The translations under genes were made by a program, and so were the position numbers. A stretch of DNA of 10,298 nucleotides, taken from NCBI GenBank assembly GCA_023380695.1, contig JAMCRT010000040.1:1-10298 (forward strand), in the 5' to 3' direction. Source of the stretch: Patescibacteria group bacterium (GTDB lineage: Bacteria > Patescibacteriota > Dojkabacteria > JAKAPS01 > JAJZLI01). Shown here one piece after another: positions 1 to 6,645 of the stretch; the stretch's first letter is position 1; each line of letters starts with the position of its first letter. The notes under the pieces were generated by a model. The model had not been told where the DNA came from and searched no databases. It was given only the letters and a program-made list of their open reading frames with translations.

Positions 1-304
1 CATAGTATGTCCGTTTTAAGAAATCAAACTTATCCTTCAATGCTTTCCCTGTATTCCTTTTGATTGTACCTACTACCATTGGTATACTATCCGCTGGTGG
101 AAATGATAATACCATATGTACATGATCCGGTTGAATGTTCCTCTCTATATATTCTATCTCTGGATAGTATTTGCGTACCTCATCAAGTTTGATTTCTAGA
201 TATTTATCTACACCGTCCTTCAGTATTTTATATCGGTATCTGGTTACCAACACTATATGGTATTCCACTCTATACACCACATGGGCTTGACGTCTCGTTT
301 CCAT
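1..304 (-). CDS. tnpA: IS200/IS605-family transposase TnpA (Y1 HUH), 3' end outside the window
   Basis: This is a single-strand transposase of the Y1 HUH class, which cuts and rejoins single-stranded IS ends. The 101 visible codons begin METRRQAHVVYRVEYHIV and contain the metal-binding HUH motif as H61-V62-H63 in the context PDHVHMVLSFPP, followed by the IKRNTGKALKDKF helix. Both are hallmarks of the Y1_Tnp family. Family members are about 140 residues long, so the catalytic tyrosine, expected around residue 125-130, is off the left edge and I cannot judge integrity. I chose the ATG at 304 because it is preceded by a purine-rich GAAGAA. An in-frame GTG at 343 would add 13 residues but would lie next to the IS-end hairpin. 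Codon use is richer in G and C than in neighbouring genes, consistent with transfer. Confidence 0.92.
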   Translation of the reverse strand, partial: METRRQAHVVYRVEYHIVLVTRYRYKILKDGVDKYLEIKLDEVRKYYPEIEYIERNIQPDHVHMVLSFPPADSIPMVVGTIKRNTGKALKDKFDFLKRTYY

Positions 305-346
305 TTCTTCTATTGTACCACCTGACTTAGGAACCCGATACACCCC

Positions 347-360
347 CGTGATTACTCACG
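347..360. repeat. Small inverted repeat (hairpin) at the presumed IS left end
   Basis: CGTGA-TTAC-TCACG forms a perfect 5-bp stem with a 4-base loop, 43 bp upstream of the tnpA start. Its location fits the subterminal palindrome recognised by TnpA in IS200/IS605 elements. It also contains the GTG used as apparent start of the following plus-strand gene. Confidence 0.5.
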
Positions 361-956
361 CGGATCTGCTTGGACGATTAGAAAATTATTTAGACACAAT
401 AAGAGAACAAAGAAACATAAAAGCTGAAGGTAAAGATATACAACGATTAGGCGGAAATGCTGGAAGTATATGTGAAGTGATATATGATAATTTAGATAAT
501 AGATTATTACCTTCTTTAAAAGAAGAGAACTCAGAATTTATTGAGAAATACATATCTCCATTACTAGAAGGTTATCTAGAAAAAATCCATACTGATGAAA
601 TAAAAAAGGTATATACTGAAGGTTTAAAGATATATATAAAATTACAATACAGGCTATATGGAGGGAAAAAAGAAAAGGACATACTATATATATTCAATGA
701 TGAATATATCAAAAACATAATACTAAGTTATACTCATGATTTTGTTATGAGTATAAGAATCTCAGAAAAATTAGGAGTTACTCCAAATATGGCACTAGAG
801 TTAGCAAAATTATCATATAGACATAATCCTACTATATTAATGACATTACAAAGAAAATATCCTGATGTAGATGATGGAATAATAAAACATGCAGCAGTGA
901 ATTACCCAACAAACCCAGAGGAATTTATAAAAAGTGTATTAAATAAGAAAAATTAA
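348..956 (+). CDS. Unrecognised protein, probably 5'-truncated by the IS insertion
   Basis: I do not recognise this family. The frame encodes 202 residues, with no signal peptide or clear membrane segment. It looks mostly alpha-helical and charged. The C-terminal 60 residues (from about SEKLGVTPNMALELAKLSYR to the end) read like short helical hairpins with conserved-looking HNPT and YPTNPEEF turns. The only usable start is the GTG at 348, which sits in the presumed IS hairpin. The first nine or ten codons (to about 377) are GC-rich and use codons such as GCG and CTG that are rare in the neighbours, whereas the rest matches the AT-rich genome. I infer that the original N-terminus was cut off by the insertion and that the remaining frame is either a remnant or expressed from an IS-provided start. 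No ribosome-binding site is obvious. It is followed by a 77-bp AT-rich gap before the epimerase gene. Confidence 0.55.
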   Translation: MITHADLLGRLENYLDTIREQRNIKAEGKDIQRLGGNAGSICEVIYDNLDNRLLPSLKEENSEFIEKYISPLLEGYLEKIHTDEIKKVYTEGLKIYIKLQYRLYGGKKEKDILYIFNDEYIKNIILSYTHDFVMSIRISEKLGVTPNMALELAKLSYRHNPTILMTLQRKYPDVDDGIIKHAAVNYPTNPEEFIKSVLNKKN

Positions 957-1033
957 CTTAAAGTATTATTAATATCCTAATATTATTTACATTTACTTTT
1001 ATTACAAATGAAAAAAATATAGAATAGTTCTAG

Positions 1034-1933
1034 ATGGATAAAAAAAATAAATATTCACTAGAAGAGGAGAAAAGAATATTACTTATAGGAGGATCTGGGT
1101 TCATAGGTGTAAATATTATTATCAAATTTATAGAATATAAGATTGGAAAGATTCTTAATATAGACAAAAAACCTTCACCACTTGGGATAAAAACAGAATA
1201 TATAGATTTAAAAATGCCACTTTACCCTAATATACGGAATTTTAAACCACAATATATAATATATCTTGCAAATGTATATGATGATGATATATCAACTGCT
1301 AACTATACAAGAGAAATAAATGTAAAAAGTCTAGAAAAACTATATCAAGATCTGATTGATTATACAGAGATCAAAAAATTTATATATTTATCAGATTACA
1401 AGGTTTATTTTGATAATATACCATTTACTGAAAAATCAGAAGTTAAAAAAAGAGGAGTATATCTATCAACTAAACTAGAAGCAGAAGAAATATCTCTGCA
1501 ATATCTAGAATCCTATTTTCTACCAATAGTGATTCTAAGATTATCTGATATATATGGACTTTATTCTGAAAATCAACATAATTTTCTATCAAGAAGTATC
1601 CAAAGTGCAGTACAAAAAAAAGAAATTTATATAGAAAATAATAATATTTATGATTATCTATATACATCAGATCTAGTACAATCACTAATACTACTATTAG
1701 ATAGTCCATATACAGGAATATTAAATATAGGATCTGGAAAAGGATATTCTAATATTGATATTGTAAGTATAATAAATGAATTTATACCATCTGCAATAAA
1801 AACAGGAAATTTTCAACAACAAAGTTTTATAAATAACGTAACACTTGCCAAAAATTTACTCTCATGGAATCCTCATACAAACATAAAAACTGGCATAAAA
1901 AATACAATTGATTATTTTAAAACAATCTCATGA
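1034..1933 (+). CDS. NAD-dependent epimerase/dehydratase (extended SDR), sugar-nucleotide type
   Basis: This 299-residue protein is a classic extended short-chain dehydrogenase. It has a Rossmann nucleotide-binding motif GGSGFIG at residues 19-25 after an unusually charged 13-residue leader. The active-site YxxxK is Y143-L-S-T-K147, and a Ser in FIYLSDYKVY (S120) sits at the catalytic Ser/Thr position. RLSDIYG around residues 169-175 and NIGSGKGYSNIDIV near the C-terminus are typical of GalE/RmlB/WcaG-like enzymes. These convert UDP- or dTDP-sugars in the cytoplasm for surface polysaccharide or cell wall precursors, but the substrate cannot be told from sequence. The ATG at 1034 is the only sensible start, with no strong Shine-Dalgarno. 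The gene is convergent with the Mpl-type ligase gene and overlaps its 3' end by 6 bp, leaving no space for an intergenic terminator. Confidence 0.85.
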   Translation: MDKKNKYSLEEEKRILLIGGSGFIGVNIIIKFIEYKIGKILNIDKKPSPLGIKTEYIDLKMPLYPNIRNFKPQYIIYLANVYDDDISTANYTREINVKSLEKLYQDLIDYTEIKKFIYLSDYKVYFDNIPFTEKSEVKKRGVYLSTKLEAEEISLQYLESYFLPIVILRLSDIYGLYSENQHNFLSRSIQSAVQKKEIYIENNNIYDYLYTSDLVQSLILLLDSPYTGILNIGSGKGYSNIDIVSIINEFIPSAIKTGNFQQQSFINNVTLAKNLLSWNPHTNIKTGIKNTIDYFKTIS

Positions 1934-3307
1934 TAGCATTTCTATGCTTTTTCCAATTGCACCAGAAAATGACCCTGATGACATAAAAAGATATACATCT
2001 CCAATAGATGCAACCTTTAAAATATAATCTGCAATATCAATATTTGGGATATACAAAGCATCATCTATACTCTCCTTTACAAGATTTACAATATCTGAGG
2101 ATACTACTCTAGATTTTCTTTCATTCTTTATATCAGTAATTATTACTTTATCAGAACCCATAAATACATCTTTAAACCAAGACAGAGTTTGCTTATCTTT
2201 AATACTTTGTGTGTGTGGTTCAAAAATGGATATCAATCTATACTTATCTTTTGGATATGTATGCCTTACAGCATCTATTGATGCCTTAATTTTTGCTGGA
2301 GCATGTGCAAAATCATCAATGACAACAAACTCCTTATTTTTAAATCTTACCTCTAACCTTCTTTTTACTCCTTTATATTGAGATAAAATATTGGTTACTT
2401 CTTCACCATTCATCCCTAAACTTAAAGATAAAGCTATTGATCCTATAAAATTTGAAATATTGTGTTCTCCTATAATATTTTTATTTTCAAATTTCAAACC
2501 ATTTTGTAATTCAAATTTTATTCCATCCTCATCAAAAGAATAAGATTTTGCAAAATAATCAGCACTACTAACACTCAGAGAATAATATATTATTTTACAT
2601 TTAGCACTATCTAATACTTTTTCTACATTTTCCCCTTCTTTATTTACTACCAAAAGCCCATCCTCTGGAATCATTGATATAAATTTTTTGAATGTTTCAA
2701 TATAGTCATCAAATGTTTCAAACAAATTAACATGATCCCATACTACTGATGTCAAAAGAACATATTTAGGTTTATAGTGTAGAAATTTAGATCTTTTATC
2801 AAAAAATGCAGAGCTATATTCATCTCCCTCAACAACAGAATAATCAGAATTTGAAAGATATACAGAATCTTCAAAATCTAGAGATACACCTCCAAACATA
2901 AAAGAAGGATTAAATCCTCCCTTAGATAATATAAATGATAAAAGAGATGTAATAGTAGTCTTCCCATATTCGCCTACAACTACAATAGAATTTTTCTTTA
3001 TTAAAAATTTTGCAAGTATTTCAGGATATGAATAATATTTAATATGTCTTTTTTTAATTTCTAAAAATTCTGGATTGCTCTCAGGGATAGCCATACCTAT
3101 TATTGCAAATAATATATCATCAGTAATATGTTCGGCTTTATATCCTTTTTTCAAATGTATTAATGATTGTTCAAGATACAAAGATACCGGAGGGAAAAAT
3201 CCTTTATCAGAACCTTCAACAATATATCCCATATTCTTAAACATATTAGCTATTGGAGCCATAGCAGTTCCACAAATACCCACAAAATATACTTTCTCTT
3301 TTTTCAT
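1928..3307 (-). CDS. mpl: Mpl-type Mur ligase (UDP-MurNAc:peptide ligase), likely in the MurC role
   Basis: This 459-residue Mur ligase has all three domains. The N-terminal Rossmann-like domain starts GICGTAMAPIANMF and has GSDKGFFPPVSLYLEQ, the 'PP-S' signature of Mpl rather than MurC. The central ATPase carries the P-loop at residues 112-118 (GEYGKTT, where GTHGKTT is usual), VVEGDEYSSAFFDKRSKF (residues 158-175, a strong Mpl hallmark), VWDHVNLF and GEHNISN. The C-terminal domain has DDFAHAPAKIKASIDAVR, where Mpl normally has AHHP. Mpl attaches L-Ala-gamma-D-Glu-mDAP tripeptide to UDP-MurNAc for recycling, and MurC adds L-Ala. Here the gene ends the mur operon, so I infer that it may add L-Ala (MurC role) or reload salvaged tripeptide. 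It overlaps murE by ATGA. The family call is secure; the substrate is not. Confidence 0.85.
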   Translation of the reverse strand: MKKEKVYFVGICGTAMAPIANMFKNMGYIVEGSDKGFFPPVSLYLEQSLIHLKKGYKAEHITDDILFAIIGMAIPESNPEFLEIKKRHIKYYSYPEILAKFLIKKNSIVVVGEYGKTTITSLLSFILSKGGFNPSFMFGGVSLDFEDSVYLSNSDYSVVEGDEYSSAFFDKRSKFLHYKPKYVLLTSVVWDHVNLFETFDDYIETFKKFISMIPEDGLLVVNKEGENVEKVLDSAKCKIIYYSLSVSSADYFAKSYSFDEDGIKFELQNGLKFENKNIIGEHNISNFIGSIALSLSLGMNGEEVTNILSQYKGVKRRLEVRFKNKEFVVIDDFAHAPAKIKASIDAVRHTYPKDKYRLISIFEPHTQSIKDKQTLSWFKDVFMGSDKVIITDIKNERKSRVVSSDIVNLVKESIDDALYIPNIDIADYILKVASIGDVYLFMSSGSFSGAIGKSIEMLS

Positions 3308-4545
3308 GATTTTCTTTTTTTTATTAATTTTAATGTTTTATCCTTATCAGACCAAGGTATTTCCTTTCCTAAAATAGCATTAGATTTTTCATGACCTTTC
3401 CCTAGTAACGCAATAATATCATCTTTTCTATATAAATTTAAGGCTTTCTTTATAGCTTCATATCTATCATCAATTCTGAAAAAATTAATGTCCTTTCTGA
3501 ATTTTTTTCTATCAATTCCTTTTGATATATCAGAGAATATGTTTTCTAAATTTTCATCCCTTGGATCATCCGATGTTATGATTATAATATCAGAATAATC
3601 TGACGCACTCTTTCCCATTAATGGTCTTTTTGTATGATCTCTTCTGCCTGGTGCACCAAACACAGTAATAACTCTAGATTGATTAGTCTTCATTCTATCT
3701 ATAGTATCTAAAATATTTTTTATCGCATTTGGTGTGTGTGCAAAATCAACTATTACAAAAGGATCTTTTGATATAATATCAAATCTTCCATCAATTGATG
3801 GGAAATGTTCTAAAGTCTTTAATATGCTTTTTATAGAAATATCAAAGCTATATAGAGCTGCAATCGCAGCAAGAGAATTTGAAATATTATATTCACCAAT
3901 AAGATCAGATACCACACTCAAAGATAAATATTTTGATTTTATATCAAATAAATTCTTTGCAATATTTACTGCTCTAAAATCAGCCTCATTATATATTCCA
4001 TAAGTAAAAATGTTAAAATCCTTTTTAATTTTAGGGTATAGAAAATCAAAAGATTTTTTATCATCAACATTTAATATTACATAACCTTGTTTTCTTAAAT
4101 ATTTTTGCAGAGATAATTTTGTGCTAGCATAACGTTCCCATGTTTTATGATAATCTAAATGTTCATGAGTAATATTTGTATAAACAATTGTATCATACAA
4201 AAGACCTACAATACGTCTTTGATCAATAGCATGTGATGATGTCTCAAGAACTACAAAATCATAGTTTTTTACTTTTGTAAGAATTTTGTGCAAAGTAAAA
4301 GCTGAAGGAGTTGTGATATGCAACCCTGTATCAGTTAATTTCTTTCCGTCAACAAATGCACCCAATGTGGTAATAAGTGCAACTTTTTTCCCATCATTTC
4401 TCAACATATTATAAATAAGAGTAGAAGTGGTTGTCTTACCATCAGTACCCGTAACACCTATCAATTTAAAATTAAATTTTACAAAAATAAAAGGTAGAAT
4501 TTCTATTCTTGATCTTACTATATGATATATTCTCTTTATAATCAT
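3304..4545 (-). CDS. murE: UDP-MurNAc-tripeptide synthetase MurE lacking the N-terminal domain
   Basis: This is a cytoplasmic ATP-dependent ligase that adds the third stem-peptide residue (meso-DAP or L-Lys) to UDP-MurNAc-L-Ala-D-Glu. At 413 residues it is shorter than the usual 480-500 because the P-loop GVTGTDGKTTT begins at residue 30, so the N-terminal UDP-binding domain is nearly absent. I recall this shape as common in CPR MurE proteins. Other motifs are VVLETSSHAIDQRRIVG (98-114), NITHEHLDYH with the expected carbamylated lysine at K143, GEYNISNSLAAIAA, DGRF, VDFAHTPNAI (267-275), and GKGHE (382-386). The specificity loop is DDPR (326-329) rather than DNPR; its arginine favours a DAP-like substrate but is not decisive. 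The start ATG overlaps the stop of the MurF-like gene (ATGA), and the stop overlaps the start of the Mpl gene the same way. Confidence 0.92.
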   Translation of the reverse strand: MIIKRIYHIVRSRIEILPFIFVKFNFKLIGVTGTDGKTTTSTLIYNMLRNDGKKVALITTLGAFVDGKKLTDTGLHITTPSAFTLHKILTKVKNYDFVVLETSSHAIDQRRIVGLLYDTIVYTNITHEHLDYHKTWERYASTKLSLQKYLRKQGYVILNVDDKKSFDFLYPKIKKDFNIFTYGIYNEADFRAVNIAKNLFDIKSKYLSLSVVSDLIGEYNISNSLAAIAALYSFDISIKSILKTLEHFPSIDGRFDIISKDPFVIVDFAHTPNAIKNILDTIDRMKTNQSRVITVFGAPGRRDHTKRPLMGKSASDYSDIIIITSDDPRDENLENIFSDISKGIDRKKFRKDINFFRIDDRYEAIKKALNLYRKDDIIALLGKGHEKSNAILGKEIPWSDKDKTLKLIKKRKS

Positions 4546-5318
4546 TTTACAAATTTCTCAAAAACTTTTTGTAATTTTCTATGAGGAATATTAAATTTTG
4601 ATACACTAGATAATACATTGTGAAAAGATATATCTAAACTTATACCTGTAAGTATTATACTTGCTATTACCTTTAAAGGTATATCTTTATACGTATTATT
4701 GAGAGTATATGTTTTCTCATCATATATAATATCTATCACATCATTATTAGCACTAAACACTAATTTATTGTGAATATTTTCACCAAAAGAATAATATTTT
4801 TTATTAATATCAAATATTAACTGATTTTTGAAAATACTATCACCATCATAAATTACATTTGCATCCTCTGTACTACCTTCAATAATTCTATTCTCATATA
4901 TTGATGACTTTTTAGTAATATCTAAAAATACTACAACTACTGGTTTTATAAAACGAAGATAGAAATGAACGACTGATGCATTGTAAGTGGTAAGATTTAA
5001 AATCAAATATTCATCTTTCCTACTTTTAAAAAAAATAATAAAAGGAAATTCTATAATAAATAGAACAAAATTAATAAAAGAAAAATTATCTTTATCAAGA
5101 CTTATAAAAAATGGAATATCTATATCCCTATCAAAATTCACATAATTTCTTCTTGCATTATATCCTCTATCTTTTAAAACACTATATATACCCTCTAGTG
5201 CTATATCAGAAAAATTATCACCAAAAACAACTATACACTTAATATTATTGGACTTAATAATTTTTAAAGTCATAAAAGATAAAACATTTTTTATTGTTTT
5301 CCTGATATTTTTTTTCAT
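4542..5318 (-). CDS. Degenerate MurF-like protein without P-loop or C-terminal domain
   Basis: This 258-residue protein reads as a Mur ligase central domain of the MurF type with its catalytic residues gone. The segment CIVVFGDNFSDIALEGIYS (28-46) sits where MurF has its G-x-x-x-G-K-T/S loop, but G and K are replaced by S37 and D38. The following NARRNYVNFDRDIDIPFF (54-71) matches the MurF region that reads roughly 'GNFNTEIGIPLT'. A hydrophobic insertion (about 80-98) and KDEYLILNLTTYNASVVHFYLRF align with the 'LVLEMGA...GDI..L' region, with the catalytic glutamate lost (N108 or nearby). The sequence ends near the gRm-like stretch (IPHRKL), so the third domain is missing. It overlaps murA upstream and murE downstream by ATGA and has an intact frame, so it is probably expressed. 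A ligase activity is very unlikely; a scaffolding or regulatory role is inference. The homology call rests on my reading of motifs, not a search. Confidence 0.65.
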   Translation of the reverse strand: MKKNIRKTIKNVLSFMTLKIIKSNNIKCIVVFGDNFSDIALEGIYSVLKDRGYNARRNYVNFDRDIDIPFFISLDKDNFSFINFVLFIIEFPFIIFFKSRKDEYLILNLTTYNASVVHFYLRFIKPVVVVFLDITKKSSIYENRIIEGSTEDANVIYDGDSIFKNQLIFDINKKYYSFGENIHNKLVFSANNDVIDIIYDEKTYTLNNTYKDIPLKVIASIILTGISLDISFHNVLSSVSKFNIPHRKLQKVFEKFVK

Positions 5319-6613
5319 TTTCTAACTCTTTTGATATGAGCCCCAAGATTATTTAAATTTGTATCAATGTGTTCGTAACCTCTCCTTATATGACGCACAC
5401 CTTCTAGTGTACTCTTTCCATCTGCAGAAATCATTCCTGCAAGGTATGAAACACCTGATCTAATATCTAGAGCATTTAATCTACCACTCTTTAAACCCTT
5501 TCCACCCTTAATTATAACTCTATTTGAATCAATAAACTTAAAATCTGCACCCAATTTTTTCAAAGGATATAAAAAACTTAATCTATCTTCATACATTTTC
5601 TCAAAAAATAAAATGCTGCCTTTTACTTTTGTACTAAGAACAATCATTGGAGCTAAAAGATCTGTAGGAAACCCGGGATATGGATGAGTATAAATCCCTA
5701 AATTATTAAAACCAAGATCATCTCTTAGATATAAATCTTGAGATGATGGAATATGAATATCAAAAGAATTTTCATTTTGTAATATTTCAAATTGAGCATT
5801 GAATTTTTCAAAAACATATAAAATAGATTTTAGATAAGGTGGATGAATATCTTTGATTGTTAAATCTCCCCCAGTAATAAGTGAAAATATCATATATGTT
5901 GCAATTTCTATAGTATCTTTTAATACTGTATGTTTTATGCCTGAAAGATTATTTTCCCCTTTAATTTTCAGTACACTACTTCCAACACCTTCTATATGAG
6001 CACCCATTGATATAAGCATATTACAAAGATCTGAAACATGAGGTTCGCTTGCTGCATTTTCTATTATTATTTCTCTTTCTTTGGTAGCAGATAACATTAA
6101 TATATTTTCTGTAGCAGTCACTGATGGCTCATACAAAAATACCTCTGATTTATCTACCCTGCCAGAGACTTCAAATGTACCATTAGTAAAATTAATGCTC
6201 AGTCCTAATTGTCTAAATCCATCGAAATGTGCAGAAAGTTCTCTTTTACCTATTCTATCTCCTCCGGGAAATACAAATGGCACCTTTCCAAGTCTATATA
6301 CTAGTGGAGATAACAGTAAAATTGACCCTCTAAGTTTTGAAATTAAAGAAAGAAAATGATCAATGTCATGTATTTTAATGTTTTTATTCTCAATACTAAT
6401 ATCTGTTCTGTTTATATACTCTATTTTACTTCCCAACTCTTGTAGAATTTTTAACATTATTCTAACATCTAGAATCTTTGGAACATTGCAAAGTATACAC
6501 TTCTTATCAGTTAGTAGAGTTGCAGCTATCACAGGTAAAACAGAATTCTTTCCACCTGTAAGATTTATATTGCCACTAATTGGATATCCTCCTTCAATTT
6601 CAAATTCATACAT
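5315..6613 (-). CDS. murA: UDP-N-acetylglucosamine 1-carboxyvinyltransferase MurA, Cys-to-Asp type
   Basis: MurA transfers enolpyruvate from PEP to UDP-GlcNAc, the first committed step of peptidoglycan precursor synthesis in the cytoplasm. This 432-residue protein is full length. It begins with IEGGYPISGNINLTGGKNS, giving the K22-N23 pair. R95 lies in KLRGSILLLSPL, D318 in PYPGFPTDLLAP is the general-base position (E. coli D305), R344 is in YEDRLSFLYPL, and R411 is in RRGYEHID (E. coli R397). The catalytic-loop motif is PGGDRIG, so the usual Cys115 is replaced by Asp119. Asp at this position occurs naturally in mycobacteria and chlamydiae and gives an active but fosfomycin-insensitive enzyme. 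The gene lies 32 bp after the sigma-factor gene, with no clear terminator between, and overlaps the next gene by ATGA. Confidence 0.96.
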   Translation of the reverse strand: MYEFEIEGGYPISGNINLTGGKNSVLPVIAATLLTDKKCILCNVPKILDVRIMLKILQELGSKIEYINRTDISIENKNIKIHDIDHFLSLISKLRGSILLLSPLVYRLGKVPFVFPGGDRIGKRELSAHFDGFRQLGLSINFTNGTFEVSGRVDKSEVFLYEPSVTATENILMLSATKEREIIIENAASEPHVSDLCNMLISMGAHIEGVGSSVLKIKGENNLSGIKHTVLKDTIEIATYMIFSLITGGDLTIKDIHPPYLKSILYVFEKFNAQFEILQNENSFDIHIPSSQDLYLRDDLGFNNLGIYTHPYPGFPTDLLAPMIVLSTKVKGSILFFEKMYEDRLSFLYPLKKLGADFKFIDSNRVIIKGGKGLKSGRLNALDIRSGVSYLAGMISADGKSTLEGVRHIRRGYEHIDTNLNNLGAHIKRVRK

Positions 6614-6645
6614 ACAGAAAATATTATCTCAAAAAGATATATAGA

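Larger units (their letters stand above)
1..376 (-). mobile_element. IS200/IS605-family insertion sequence, left-end portion (partial)
   Basis: This segment holds the 5' part of a tnpA gene plus about 70 bp of upstream sequence that looks like the left end of an IS200/IS605-type element. Directly visible are a more GC-rich composition than the AT-rich genes that follow, and a short perfect hairpin (CGTGA, loop TTAC, TCACG) at 347-360. A subterminal hairpin is typical of the left ends that TnpA binds in this family. The composition changes back to AT-rich around 376, where I place the boundary. The exact cleavage site and flanking tetranucleotide cannot be fixed without a second copy. The other end lies outside the window, and no tnpB is visible here. 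Confidence 0.65.

Noticed and set aside
957..1033. Possible terminator or promoter between the unrecognised gene and the epimerase gene
   Set aside because: The only stem found (AATAT-ccta-ATATT) is 5 bp of A/T pairs without a GC stem or T-tract, and no -35/-10 pair with good spacing precedes 1034.
1470..1709. A 79-codon minus-strand open frame inside the epimerase gene
   Set aside because: It is antisense to the conserved SDR core, and its sequence is a Leu/Ile/Tyr-rich artefact of AT-rich codons.
3075..3394. Plus-strand open frames opposite the start of the Mpl gene and the end of murE
   Set aside because: They lie antisense to a confidently identified gene, encode hydrophobic low-complexity sequence typical of reverse-complement AT-rich coding DNA, and show no recognisable motif.
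4542..5318. The idea that the MurF-like protein is the missing N-terminal domain of MurE split off as a separate gene
   Set aside because: Its motif order matches a Mur ligase central ATPase domain (P-loop position followed by 'IDIPFF' and the 'KPVVVVFLDI' strand), not the small UDP-binding N-terminal domain of MurE, and it is too long for that domain.
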